Shown here in pieces: positions 26,163 to 39,599 of a DNA stretch of 64,000 nucleotides. Within the stretch, counting starts at the first letter, position 1. Each line of letters begins with the position of its first letter. A model generated the notes under the pieces. The model did not search any database and had not been told where the DNA came from. It saw only the letters and a program-made list of their open reading frames with translations. Source of the stretch: Pelargonium tetragonum. Taxonomy: Eukaryota > Streptophyta > Magnoliopsida > Geraniales > Geraniaceae. A program made the position numbers and the translations under genes. Location: NCBI GenBank assembly GCA_036897445.1, contig JAYMTL010000025.1, positions 62,001 to 126,000 on the forward strand, given 5' to 3'.

Positions 26163-26423
26163 TTGACTAAGAAACAAAACTTTAAAACCGCGGATTCCTT
26201 AGGAGGCCTGCCTCTAACCCTTTTCTGGAGCTGCTTGATTGCACGAGAGATTCAGTCTTTCTTTGTGAGAACTTATACTTTTGAGTTTGATTCTCTTTCT
26301 GTGACTCATAAAGTCTCAAATCATTCATTTGTAAAGCTAAGCTCTTTTTTACTTACAATAGCTGTAAGAACGCATTATATCTCTATTTCGGGTTTTAAGA
26401 TTATAAACCAAAGCACTCTATGA
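26163..26423 (+). CDS. 86-codon hypothetical frame
   Basis: TTG start to TGA, beginning MTKKQNFKTADSLGGLPLTL. A mildly hydrophobic stretch near residues 15-30 could be a weak membrane segment. There is no ATG at the start, no clear ribosome-binding site and no recognisable domain. Frames of this length are expected several times by chance here, so it is reported only because it is among the longest. Confidence 0.08.
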   Translation: MTKKQNFKTADSLGGLPLTLFWSCLIAREIQSFFVRTYTFEFDSLSVTHKVSNHSFVKLSSFLLTIAVRTHYISISGFKIINQSTL

Positions 26424-26848
26424 TTCTGCAACAGAGGCGGTTTAGATCGAATTCCCGGCAAATTATAGTATTAACAAAGTACCATAATAAAGGGGTGCAG
26501 GGTAGTAACACTTAAACCCTTTTCAGTTGTGGATATCTGAAAATGTATATTTGTGCTGTTGTTCCAATCTGATATCCATCGCATTAAATTAAGAAATTTC
26601 CTTAAGGATAACGATCGACTATAATAAGCTATTCGGTAAGGTCGCCCTTACGCTTTTATTTCATTTTAGAGGGCATCTTTCCCAGCAAAAGTTTCCCTTG
26701 AGTCATTAATATTTGAAAGATTTTTGTTGTATCTTTAAAATTGTAAAATAAGTACAAATAAAGGTGGGGAAAAATTGCTTAGATAGAAGAATTAAAGAGA
26801 GCTTTTTCGCTAGACTCTTTTATACTATACTGAACTCTGAATGAATAA

Positions 26849-26921
26849 AGTAATTTAAAACCTTTGGTATAGCGCGAAGTTATACGTAGGAATGCCGCAG
26901 GTTCGAAACCTGTCGATATAG
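26849..26921 (+). other. tRNA-like segment with perfect T-arm
   Basis: 26897-26913 is a canonical T-arm: GCAGG and CCTGT pair (one G-T) around TTCGAAA. Upstream, TTTGGTATAGCG looks like the GG-containing D-loop and 3' D-stem, and exactly 22 bases separate position 26 from the T-stem, the normal 17+5. However, the 17-base anticodon region does not pair and the 5' D-stem is missing, so no working cloverleaf forms. 26859-26873 also matches, from memory, 15 bases of plastid trnR-UCU (AAACCTTTGGTATAG). It is best read as a tRNA-derived relic or a coincidence of words, not an active gene. Confidence 0.25.
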
Positions 26922-27299
26922 GGAATTTGTCTAAGATTGCCTTTCGGTCGTAACTAAAGGCTAAGCCGGCTTTCCATTTCCTTTTTTATACTGACAAGAT
27001 TCAATCTGGGTCATAAAATGAAAAGAAAAGAAGTTCGTCTCTTAATGTCTTGTTTATTCCAAGCCCTCTTCTAGTTTTGATCTAATTCGGACAAATGCAA
27101 TCTTAAGCGAAGCCCCCTTCTTGTTAGGAGCACGTCAAGTCAAAAGGACTAGAAAAAAGAAAAGAAATATAAAGAGGAAAAAGTAAATAACTTGTTTGCT
27201 TCTAATCCAGAAATAATAGAAATAGAATAAAGAGTGATGCTATTTTGAAGTTTTATAACTTAAGGCTAAAGAAGTTCTAGTAAAAAAGGGTTTTTCTTA

Positions 27300-27467
27300 A
27301 TGAATAGGGTTGCCGTAGGTTCTAAACAAGTCAAGAACTCGCATTTGTTACTAAGTGGGGGTTTTCCAGTTCCTAAAGGTATTAAACTATTTAGCAGTGT
27401 TATGGGAAGTGTTATGGGATTATCACTCTTGTGTTCCTTGCTTTGTGTTTTGGTTTTCCTGTCATAG
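27300..27467 (+). CDS. 55-codon membrane-like frame, hypothetical
   Basis: ATG 27300 to TAG 27465-27467. Residues about 35-54 form a hydrophobic segment (VMGSVMGLSLLCSLLCVLVF) preceded by a basic, Gly/Ser-containing N-terminus (MNRVAVGSKQVKNS), so the product would be a small single-pass membrane peptide if real. There is no A/G-rich ribosome site directly upstream. If TAG and TAA are sense, the frame continues with a basic tail to TGA 27648-27650 (116 aa). T-rich AT-rich DNA easily yields hydrophobic frames, so confidence is low. Confidence 0.15.
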   Translation: MNRVAVGSKQVKNSHLLLSGGFPVPKGIKLFSSVMGSVMGLSLLCSLLCVLVFLS

Positions 27468-30217
27468 CTTCTAAGTAAGTCTACTAAAAAGAAAGTCTAG
27501 TTGATTGAGAGGTTCTAAGAATTTCAAGCAAGTAAGAAGGGTTTCCCAAATAGAACAGAGTACAAGATGGAAACGATTTTCAAAAGAAGCAGGTTATAGG
27601 TATCGGGATAGGTAATAAAAAAGAAAGCGACAGTATGCTCTGCGTTTTGAAAAGAGCTTTTGCACTACCTTAATTTAGAAAAGATAAAAGCAAAAAAGAA
27701 CTTTAGTATGTAGGATTCCTTAGAATTCCCAGGGCTAGGTGTTTATATCGCTATTAGGCTATTAGTAGGTGTCACTTCAATAACTACCTATTGATACCTA
27801 TGAGATTCTCCTTTTAAAAAAGTAGTAAAAAAGAGGGGTGGGTTTTAGCTCACGAAAATAGCCATACAGCGGGCTTACTAATTACAGGAGTCGTCTAATC
27901 TATTCCCGAAAGCTCTACTTCAAGAAGGAGTTTCGTCCTGAGCACGGCACAAGGAGTGTTCCACATAGACCTGGAAATAACTTCCTTCGCAGTAACCCGG
28001 AGTCTTTTTTATTAAAAGTCAAAGGGCAACTACTTTTTCTTTCCTATAAGGGGTCCTAGAGTATGGGCGGGCCTTTACTTTTTATACCGAAATCCGTATC
28101 CTCCTGTCACTTAGGAATTTTCTTTTCTCATTTTTGTCAAAATATACTTGGTATATATTTACCTCTTAATTTTGGAAGCTTCTCCATTCAGAAAAGTCTA
28201 TAGTTAATAAATCCCTTGGAAGTTTGCTGAATATGGATCCTTGGTTAGCCAATTTTAACAAATACTAAAGCGTCTTTGAGGTTAATAGATTTTCTTTGCT
28301 AGTACTCAAATTTTTATGGGGGTTTAATTTACAAAAAAGTTAATATACCTCCTATCTCGAGTAGGACTGAAAATATCAAACAAAACAGAATTTACTAAGC
28401 TAAGGGCGCTCTAAAAGGGACAAAATGAGTCCTCGATCTTTTTAATTCTACTGTTTCATCTTACAAATTGAAGTAGCAGTCCAAGGTTTCTAGTTAATTA
28501 GTTCCCGTGGTGTAAATAAAAAGGAAGCCTATTAAATACTTGAACTGTCAAATTACTCCTACTACGAGTGGATACTGGATATCTTTTTCCTACTTAACTT
28601 GCATTTTTTTCTTTAGATTTAGTTATTGACCCCGTTTATTCGCGGACTCTATTACTGACACACCTAGTTCTTAGCTTAGAGCTGTTATACTTTTCACTTA
28701 TTTAGTTTAGTCTCAACCACCCCTTTATAGAAGCTCTGCCGCAAAAGTTTGCAACAAGTAATTGCGCGTTTTACAAGGTCTTGTTATTTATGCCCAGCTC
28801 TATCTATACCAGCTTAGATTAGATTTGCAAAGCAGATGAAGGAGCCCTAAACTCGAGATATTTACTCTTTCTCGACTAGGAATTGCCTATTATTATGAAA
28901 GTATACAATATCAGAGTTTAGACTCATGTATAATAATTATAACCCCCGCTTTAGGACTTTTCAATGGATAACTTTAAATAGACTATACCTTGTTACCGAA
29001 AAGGGTATTTACTAGACACTCAGTCTCTATATCTTGGAACTTTATAAAACAAGAGTGCTCGCAAAATGAAATACCGGAATACTTTTAAGCTGTGTATGCC
29101 GGACAAGAATTCTCTTAATTGACCCGGTGCAAAGATCCTAGGCAGCTTCGAGAGTTCCTATTTACGAAAGATTTTTTAGTGCAGGGTTTTATCTAGGAAA
29201 AAGCTATCGCTCCTTATTTCGTGAGGATATTCCCAGGTATTTTATGCCAGGTTAGGTTATAAGGGAGCTATTACTTTCTTATTCAACAAACTGGAAAACT
29301 TAAATAGGTCCTCTACTAGGTCTTAATCTTTCTTGGAAAAAAGTTCCCACTACTCGAGAAAGAATAAGAGGACTCTATTTTTGCTTTATGCCCTTGTACT
29401 AAAGCTTACACCAGTACCTAAAATTTAGCTCTAACTTATAGCATGTAAAATATGACTTAACACTTGCAAAACTAAAAAGGAAATATTAAAAAAAACCTAG
29501 GGCCATTTCTGTGCATAATATCTGGAGGTAAGGGAAATTCATGTGCATTTTAATTCTATAAAAAGGTTATTCAAGTCTACGGGCCTTTTTAGGGAATACC
29601 TAAGCGTAGTTTAGGTACCTAAAAATTCCTATAGGGGTATCCTAAACTAGCTTGTAACTGATAAAAGACTTACCTTTCAAATTAAGTGCGGATTTCTGGA
29701 GTTTTCTAGTAAAGAGTAAGCGGTATCCTCGTGTGGAGTTTCCATTTTTCTCTTTTGTGACTTCCCAACTTAAATCCATTAAAAGTCAATTTTTTATTAG
29801 GAACATTTGTTTATTGGCTAAGATATGAAGGGTTTCTTTTAAGGATTTCAGGACTCGCGGATTCTAGTATAAAGTAAGCAAGGAGTTCTCTATCAATTTG
29901 TAAATATTAGTAGGAGTTTCTCGAGGGTTCCTTACTTTGAGTATCCTCTTTTACATTTACAGGAGAAATTTGAAAGGCAGAAGCCGCTTCTAGCAGAACA
30001 TAAGCAAGTAAAAAGTCTGCAATAGAATGGGATTTACAGTTCAGGTTAAGCTTTGTAGTATGTAAAAACCTACCCTTGATATTACAAGTTTTCAAGTATT
30101 GACTTTTAGGGTATTAGCTGTATTACATTATGGAGGCGCTCGTAGAAATTATTCAGTTATTAGAGCGTTTTCCAATTATAAGAAGTTTTTAATGAACAAG
30201 GTTATAAACTACCGAGT

Positions 30218-30236
30218 GTAACTAAGTCAGGATTCC
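30218..30236 (+). repeat. 19-base dispersed repeat, copy A
   Basis: GTAACTAAGTCAGGA-TTCC, matching 31665-31683 at 18 of 19 positions in the same orientation. Looser relatives (CTAAGTCAG) lie near 11764 and 33025. Function unknown. Confidence 0.45.
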
Positions 30237-31664
30237 GGAAAGATTTTAGAATAAGTTCCTTTTGGAAGAGTTCTTAGCAAGGCCAAGCCAAGGTAAGATG
30301 TTTACAGTAAAAGGAACCCTCTAGAAAGGGTCCGTAGAAGGTTTTCTTATCTCTCCAAACCTGTTTAGGCGGGGTTTGTCACAAAGAGCTCCAAGGGTTT
30401 AAAGGAATTCCCTTTTTCTTCAGTTCCGGATTGAAGGTAAGCAAGTTTAGATATAAAGAATATAGCTACAGGCTGCAATAAGCTACTAAACCCCATAAGA
30501 AGGGGGCTCGTAAAAAGAAATTCCCGGTTTAAAGGCAAAAAAACTACTAATGTAGCTAACAATTAGGTGTCGCCTAGCAACATAGAACAAGTTACTTGTT
30601 GTCCCCCATATGAAAAATCTATTACTAAGCTTAGGCAGCTGAGGAAATAATCTATAAAAAGAAGATTTTTACAGTACGAAAAAGGGAAAAATGACGCAGG
30701 CTATTAATGCGTTATAAGACCTTAGTATGATTTTTTACTCTTTCTTTCATTTTCGTTGTACCCTTTATGGGTTCTGCTTACTTTTCAAGGAAATTCCCGT
30801 TGTACAAATTTTTCAGGGTATCCCCTAACAAGGCTACGTTATATGTACTTAATCTTTCTACTTATAGTAAAAACTTGATGCATAGCTTTCAGTAAGATAG
30901 TGGAAATTCTCTTTATTTTTGATCCATCCATGGAGGCCTGCAGATAGCTTTGTAGGATTCTGGGGCATGCATGCAGTTTTAGTATTTTGGTGAGAGCGTC
31001 TCTTTATTGTAGTTCTATAGTAAGAGGAAGCCCCAGAGAGGCTTTGGGGATATACCGAGATACGGAAGTAGAAGGCTTTCTGAGTTATTGATGGGTAGCG
31101 TATTTTAATCTTTGTCTAGCTTCTAACTTAACTTTATGAATTTGTGTGCTATCCGGAAGTAATACAGGGATTTTATGTATCTCAGTAAGATAAAAGCTGC
31201 AGTAATAGGAAGAGTTCGAATGAAACCCTAGGTTAGACAGGGTAATTTCTCCTACAACTAAGACAAGAATCTAGCTAGGGGGTTTCTTAAGGGGTAGCTT
31301 CTTTATAATCTAAAGAAGCCTAAAAAAATAGGCTTAAACCGGAGTCTCTAACTACTAAAAAGTCGGGGGAATTCTAAAAGGGAAGAGCTTAAACATAGGA
31401 ATGACTCTAAAAGCCTTTAACGTATAGTTACAGGACACCTAAACTGGCGCTAAAAGCAAGAATTGTATTAAGGTAAGTTTAAGGGCGCACATTCAGTAGT
31501 TAAGTTACAAGGAATTTGAAACCAAGTCTTATAAAGTAGAAAGGAAATCCTGTAGCCTTATTGTTGGTCAAGGTAGAAAGAAAAAGACACTTACGTGAGA
31601 ATCTTTTGTTAACTAACCAAGGAAATTTGTTGTACTTTTACTGAATAAGGTAGAATGAAACTAA

Positions 31665-31683
31665 GTAACTAAGTCAGGACTCC
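31665..31683 (+). repeat. 19-base dispersed repeat, copy B
   Basis: Partner of 30218-30236 with one mismatch (CTCC for TTCC at the end), 1.4 kb downstream. Both ends run into G/C-run text. Confidence 0.45.
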
Positions 31684-34109
31684 CTAAATCTTTACTAATT
31701 GCTCCTAATCTGGAAATCAGAATGGTAAAAGTGTTGCTCTTTTGTCTTAATGTGGGTGAACTCATGTATTCCCGTAAAGAAGTCAAGTGAAAAAGAGGAT
31801 TCGGGTTTAAACTACAGCTATCCCTTGAAAATTCTTGGCTTTAGGCCTAAAATTTATAGTATATAATCGTCAAAGATCCCTAATAAAGTAAATCCTTACT
31901 ATAAAAACTTTAAGCTATCCAGACACATGTTAAGAAGGCGCCCTATATACATACAAAAGAAAAAGAGCTAAATTACGGGCCCTTTACCTTTTTATAGTTA
32001 TATGAATTTTTCTAGGAAGAATATCCAATGTAGTTAAAGATCTTAAGCATGTGTAAAATATAAAGGTCTTAAAAAGCCTGTAGTTATAGAAACTTGGCTC
32101 TCTTATGTTAAGCCCGGGGCTAGCTATAGAGACACTTAAGATGCGGGATTCTTATGAGGCAATTCGGATTTTGCCCCCGGGTCTTTTTTATAATGAGTAT
32201 CTTTAGCTCGGAAGTCTTCATTTATAGGGTGTAAGCCTGAAATTGAGAGATAAAAAGCCTTTCTAATTGTAGTTACATTATCAGCTTACTCTGTTAAATT
32301 ATGAATAATTAAGAAAGAGATAGAACGATTGCCCTATATAGAATTTAGTAAAACTGGAATATCAGATTCTGGATTTCCTATGCCTTAAACTTGCCTAATG
32401 TCGAAAAGAGTTCCACTTACATTTCTTCTTAACGGGTGCTGTAAATGCATAATCAAGCATTTTTTGAACTAGGTTTCCCCCCTTTCTTGAATAGGACTAG
32501 AAAACACAAGATTAAATCTTGAAGCACTTAATTCTTAACCTGGGTCGGTTGTCTATACCCTGAATTTTTGTACAAGCAATAGTCTAGAATATACACAACA
32601 CACTTATGACTTTTCAAGCATTAAAAAGAAATTAGGATACCGAGAGGCTCCGTTTAAGCCCTTTAGATTTAGTTAGTTTATAAACAGCGTTCCTTTTATG
32701 TATTTTTCAACGGATTCTCTTTTAGTGTGAGTCGGGCCCAATAACTACAGGATTCTATAACCAAAACCAATTAAAGGAATTCGGGGGATCCTAGTAAAGC
32801 AAAAAAAATCGACTCTTAGGGAAGTTGCAAGTTCAAGATAGAGCCCGTTAAGAGTTTTCGTTTAGTAAGAGACCCGGTTTATTGCGCCAAAGCGGCATTC
32901 CCGTACTTTTGGGACTCGAGCAACTAATACATATGGCGTAATATTTAAACTCAATATCTTTGGCCTTTTTCGTGTACTATATCTAGTTAACTTTTCTAAA
33001 TTGCAGGGTTTGCAATAGTATACCCTAAGTCAGTCGAAACTGGGACAGAACTTTTTGGTTTAATAATCTTTTAAGTCGTTTAAGAACCCTCATTAGTATT
33101 TATAGGTTCAGCATAGTAAGGTACTCAAGGATTTCTCTAGTTTACGGAAAAACAAAGTGTTTCAAGTACAGTAGTTTTAGCTTTTTGAGTTTTTTGTTTC
33201 TACTTTCTTAGATTTACAAATACAGTTATCAAAAAAAAGTTTAGTAAAAGGTTGGTATTCGGGAATAGATCATTTATACGAGTTTCGCAATTCATTGCTC
33301 TTTTTATTTGATAAGTTTACTAATCACAGTTCTTATTAAAGTAGTTTTAAGGGACCCCTTTTTAAGTTTAGTATCTATAATTTTGACTTTACAAGCACGT
33401 TATATTACGAAAAAAGTCTCTTTAATTCTCCTTTATTGGCTTAGCGTGTTAAGACTTCTTTCCCTATTTTTTATTACCAAAAGGAATATACGGGCAAAGT
33501 CTTTCCTATAGGGGAAGTTCCCACGAATTCAAATAAATAGAGAATCGTACATAAAGTTTTTGTTATAAAATCCACATTAATAAATAAGACACGAAAGGAA
33601 GTCCTATTTTATATTCTTCTTACAAGACTTTAAGGAAATTTTTTGAACCTTTGAATGCCCATATCAAACCAAGGTACCCCGTCTAAAATCTAAATTAGAA
33701 GCTTTTCCTAGATCGTTAGTAAAGGAGAATTCCATTGTCTAGATTCCCCCAAAAGTGTATATAAGTCCTAAAAATTCCGCTCTCTCAGGATATTTTAAAA
33801 GATGACATATAAACACATAAAAAAATCATCCGCATTCTCTTCTTGACTCCAACTCAGCAAAACGTTTGTACTAATTCTTTCTCAGGACACTAGGTACTTT
33901 TTTAATTATAAGATTTTAACACTTATAGAAACCAAATTCTATACATTAGATTAGATTTCCGCTAAAAAGTCCTCTTGTATAAAGAGTAACTTTTTCCTGC
34001 TTCTAGGCTTGCTTCGCTTTAAGATTTACACTCTAATTTTTTAGTTCGGGTTCAGTTTAAAAGTTTCGATGCACAAAAATAATATAACAAAAACACCGGA
34101 AACACTCTA

Positions 34110-34119
34110 GGGGCTCCCC
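34110..34119. repeat. Mini-palindrome GGGGCTCCCC
   Basis: Exact ten-base copy of the core at 12039-12048. Two identical copies are far more than composition predicts, which supports a real dispersed family. Confidence 0.6.
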
Positions 34120-37100
34120 AAGAGAATATTTAACCTAAGTATTCTATACTTGACTTGTAGGTGCTAGAAATCCCTTTAAACAAAGGATGGAAGAACTTCT
34201 TATGAAATTATGAAGATAACATAACAATGCGGACGCACCTCTAACCTGGGCAATTTTGACTAATTCAGGATTAGGATAAAAATAAAAAATCTCAAAGAAA
34301 GCGTTATTTTTACAGGATATTTATATGATGAAAGCTAAGAAAGAAGATCCAACAAAAAGGCTTAAACTCCAAGTGAGGATAAACTTTACCTTTATAGTCA
34401 TCGTAATTAGAACCTGAAAATTTTAGAATAGAAGTCAAAAGCCATATAGGAGCTTTTTAATTTAATTTAGATTACAATAGACTTTGAGCCTTAATTCGGC
34501 GGATAAAACTAGAAATATGGGTACACTTGCACATGACTTATTCCTTGATACTAAAAGAGTTTTGGGGGTGTGTAAGCCCGCTCCTGAATTTTTGTCTTTC
34601 GTAGATTCTTAAAAAAAAAAGCTGCTCTCTGGTAAGTTTAATTCTTTGGAGGGTTTGACTTTTATCCGCGTAAATAGCAAATCATTCTTATCTCTTGTTA
34701 CCCTTCACGGCCCCTTTTTTGGAGTAGGATAAAGGCAAGCTTCTGTTAATATTAAAGTCCGCTTAGACTTCCGGGTTTATTCTCGCTTAAATGTAACTTT
34801 ATAACTCTTTAATTCAAAACTAGGAACTAATCCACAAATTTAATTCCACTCACCAAATCACTTAGTTAGATCTTTTTCGCGAATAGTGGGTTTTATTACT
34901 GCATTCTCTCGTTATTCTAAATAAATTCAACTTGTTTCAGTCTTCGATTTACTGGGTAATACAAGAGTCAGTTAAGTTATTAATATAAAAAGGTTCCAGT
35001 CGCGAAGCCTCCTAACAAACTAAAAAGAAAGGGAAGACTTCCTATTATATCCGGTTCTGTTCTGTATTGCTATTATAAGCTATAAGTTATACCCCAAATT
35101 CTTTTATATATGTTAGCGCCAATAATTCAATTATGGTAGGACCCCCTAAATCTTATTAGTATCGAAAAACTCTTTGTAACTATAGTGCAGCCAAGTCTTT
35201 GACTTTCCTATGGGCTTTTAACTGGGCAGAAGCCCCTCTAACTTATGTGTACACTCTTTTCGAGGTTTCTCTTTTATATAACTATTATTCTAAGATATCT
35301 CTGCTATGGTTTTGGGATTTAGGCCCTTGCCTCCCTTTTTAGCTAGTAAAATCTGATTTATAAGAGATATTCACTTATTTAGGAATCTCTTAAATAAAGG
35401 ATTCCTCGGTGCTTTTTTATTACTAATTTTATAAAGAGTTTTTGTCCTTTAGCTGGAATAGGAAAAAGCTTAAAAGCGTTCAGTTAAAAGGGGGTTTTAA
35501 GAAGAGAGGTAAGATTATCCGGGAGGCTCCTTGCTGTATTAGACTAGTACTCAATTTACGGGTAAATAGAGTTGTTGGATTCCGATGTAAGTAAAAAAAG
35601 GAAACGCCGTCTATATTTATATTAAGGATTTACCTGCTCTCGAACTTTTATTTAGGAGCACTTTACAATAAACTTAAAAAGGGTATCCGGACTTTTTACC
35701 TTGCCTCCGTCTTTATACAGGGTATCTTGGTACAAAAAATTAGAATATAAAACAATATAACGGTAATTTAAAGGAATGCCCCCAACGCAATCTAAGGAGC
35801 TTCTTTTAAACTTAATATGGATGACACGAATTAATTCAAAATGTAAATATAAATGAGATAACTTAAACAATAAGTTAGCAATTCTGGTAGAAGAGATATA
35901 GAAACTTAATTCCTGTGATGTCTACTCTCCTTCAAGACTCCACTTTCATTTTAATACAAAGAACGTACAAATTATCCTCTCAGACCTATTTTCAAAATCC
36001 GTAATGAGACTTAGCAAAATTCATTTTTGCTAATAGGGACACATTGTATAGGCAGCTGAATTTCCCAGTCTTGTACCTAAAACAGGATACGGACTATAAG
36101 GATACTTTATAATTTACTCATAAAATTTTATCCGCCTATAACTGAAGTTCTTCTTCTTTTATCGCGCTTACGAAAAATTATTTACAAGTCAAAGATCCAG
36201 CATCTACGGTACATTGTAACATTCTCTTTGAAAACTGAAATAGTGTATACCTTATCAGAGCAAGGTTCATAAAGGTATACCCCAAGCTGGGTTAACTTGT
36301 AGACATGCTCAATAACGGAGAGAGGACAGTATCAAGTATAGCTACAGGAAACCCTTTGGAAAGTCAAACAAAAGGGATATACTAGAAAGATTTTTATATC
36401 AAGATAATCTTTCTCGTTAAGTTTAAGTAGGGTATCCGCTTAAGACAACATTAAGTTTTACAAAGGGAAGCTCCTGCAAACTAGTTTTTTATCTTTTTCA
36501 CTTTAAGTGTTCCTAGCGCAGCCTCCTCTTATTTCTTATTAAAGATCCAAAAGGACTTCTAGTCTGAACAACGGGGCGTTATCCCAGCACTAACTAACCG
36601 CAAAATCTTGAGCTTTCCTCATATTCAATTCATATAATAGAGCCACCACTTAGCCCGGGCCCTACTTATATATACTTCAACCTTCGTAAATTCCTTTTCT
36701 AGCTATCAGAAATTCTGTAGCACGTTTAAGGCAATCCTTTATATACCTATATGAATCATCGACCTAGTCCGGAAATTTAGTACCCTTTAAATTCTTCTAA
36801 AAACTTGAACAAAACCTCAAGTATACAGTATTATGTATACTTTAATTGCAAGGATTGTAAAGGAGATATTCTAATAGCACTAAACCGCAATCTTATTCTT
36901 TTCACTACCCCGCCAAGTTTTATCTTCAGTGGGATAACCCAGTACAAAGGCCCTATAAGTTCTAATAAGAACTTTCTGGAAGCACAAGGCCGCCCCTAAT
37001 CTTTATGTATCTCCTAAAGTGAAATTTTAATGCTAAAAAAACCTAATTAGGATGATTTTTTTAAACCCTGAATCAGCCATTAAGGGGTATACTCTCAAGT

Positions 37101-39599
37101 TCCTAAACACTAAAAGGAATCCATTATTAAAGATCTTACCTAACTTTTAAAAGAAAGGGAATTCTACCACTCTACAACAGGAGCCTCGAATAGAATTACG
37201 AGCACACTTCAAACAAATAGCAATTCAGAAGCACTTATTTAAAATCTTTTAATTACTTTACTGTTCAGGTATTCCGGATACTGCAAGCTGGGAAATCACT
37301 AGACTAAATTTAGAAGGGTATCAGAATAGAAACCTATTATACTGTTACTATAAAAGTTACTGAGAAGCGCTATAAACGTTGGCTAAAGAGTTCCCTTAGT
37401 CTAAAGAAACTTGAACCAAAACTTATTTTAGTTACCGAGTTCCAGGACGAATAGAGCTCTCCTTATGTGCCTAGTCTTATATTTTATATAGAAAGAACTC
37501 AAAGAACTCCAAGCCATTTTCATTTTATATTGCCTTATTAAGATACCAAACTAAATAAAGTTTCTATATAAAGGGTTCCCATATAAAAAATTCTTAGACC
37601 AAGTTTACAGACTCTGCTTTTCAGGGAAGTTGTAAATCACAGTAAGCTTACCGGTACTAGAGGCTCTAGATAGGAATATTTTGTTGTATTATTAGGTTGT
37701 TGAACCAGCAACTAAAACTTTTTTTCATTTACCAAGAATTTCAGAGGTTCCAAAATGAAGTTAAGAGATCCCCTTTTACTTTATTTCACTTTTTCTATTT
37801 TTATATTTGGGTTTTACTCTCTAGAACTTTTTTGACTTACTATATTTCTAAGCATACTTGTTTGTATAATAAACTAGATCTTAAAACTCTACCAGAGGCT
37901 GCCTTTTTGCCTTAATTAAATTAAAAGAGTTGGAGCAAAAGTATTAAGATAGAAAAATTTCTCTTTTGGTTCCTCTCCAAGTTTAAGTGTAACAAGTTAA
38001 TAAGGCCCTGTCTCGCTAAGCACTGTGCTTTACAAAAAAACTGGGCACCTACTAAAATGAAAACTGAAAAGGTTCGATGTTAGTCTCAAAGTCAGATAAT
38101 ATTTATTCCCCAAGTTCTCCTAATTACCAAATCAAATTTCTCTTTCTTTTATATAGAGGGCTTACTCTTGGTTACATCTGAATAGGCGCAATAAATATTC
38201 AAGAAGTCTTTCCAGGAGTATACAACTCTCACTAAATATAAGTAAAGAAAGGGGTTGACAATAAAAAGGGATATAAACGAAAAGTGGTCTTGCTACTAAG
38301 CCCTCAATGGAATTTAAATAAAAGCATTATACAGCATACAGCAGAAATACTGTACTTCAAGAAAAGCTCTATTTCAAATTGAAACCTACAAAAAAAAGTT
38401 TCTAGTATTTCCCTATTTCTAGAGTAAGTCCTCCTATGGCCCTATTGTTGTTAGGTCACAGACTTCCTCTCAACTCCTATTATACCGCATTTATTAGGAT
38501 TACCTCTTCAATATAGCAAAATACCGGTCAGCGACGCTCTTAAGCAATCTGGGAATATGTCTGTTTTTTTGAAAAGGAATTAGATTCGGATGCGTTTCTT
38601 GGAAATGAGATTTATGGTCCTTTTACTTACAAAGTATAGATATTAGAACTTTTCTAGGCTAGTGCAGCTTGCAAGGGTTTTATCATAACTAAAACGCTTA
38701 TTATAGGATCCATAACTTTACTTTCACCGCACCCGCTTTTGCAGGATTACGCCATTTTCTTGAAACCAAGGAAATAGGAGGTGGACATATCTAATAAGGG
38801 GTACTCAAAGGAGACTTATCTAGTTTCATTATTTTTTTACACTTCAGAACTAGTAGGCAGTTAATCTTAATAGTGGCAAAGCTAAGAATTTTTGAGATCA
38901 GGTCCCCTGTGAGTGCTCTTACGGCTTTCTGGATCTCCTAAATAGTAATAAAAATCTCTTGTACAAAAAAGCGAATCTAAATAAACACGGATAAATAATA
39001 CATTAGTAAGGGCTTTCAGAAGTGAGTAGAATATGTAAAGGCACAAGGAATTGACTGCTGTAGCTGGTAGTTCCCTCAAGAAAAGAACGAAAGGACAGGG
39101 TGCTGGCTAATTCAAGGTCTATGTTCTATCTAAGTAAAAGGTAAATAAAATGATATAGCCTATATCCAGACATAGGAAAGGGTTTTGTATTCAACACAGA
39201 ATTTTTCACAGAAATGTAACTTTTAAGTTTCTTTGTTACTTGAATTTTTTGGAAATTCTTACTTTTAAAGAAAAGATTTATTCGCTGTTATAACGAATTT
39301 TGGTTATAGTAAAAAATTTGCGACGATATTGAAATTTAACTTTGACTAAAGTAATTTCTTTCAAGAGAAGTTATTTGCTTTTATAAAGTCCTGCTCGTTC
39401 TTATCTGCGGCTGAATTAGTAGGAGCCGGGGATACTTGGATTGGAATAGAAAAGTTTTTTTTGTATAATATAGCAAGAGTTTTTGTTAGTAATTACTTAC
39501 ACATCTATACAGGGAAAGCTCCTTTCTTAAAATCACTATATTCTAAAAGGGGTATCTTTCTCTTAACTCCAGGGCTTTAGTTTCTTCCGGATTCTGTTC

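Larger units (their letters stand above)
24020..26848. other. Background sequence, one weak frame
   Basis: AT-rich text with the ten-base palindrome GGAGCGCTCC at 24971 and further G-run to C-run elements near 25085 and 25598. The only frame above 80 codons is listed at 26163. No conserved motif seen. Confidence 0.4.

Noticed and set aside
30365-30562. 65-codon minus-strand hydrophobic frame
   Set aside because: It mirrors a T-poor, purine-rich + strand; such frames are common shadows and show no family.
39050-39060. GGAATTGAC as part of an SSU rRNA core
   Set aside because: Flanking bases do not match the universal helix and no other rRNA landmark lies at the right distance.
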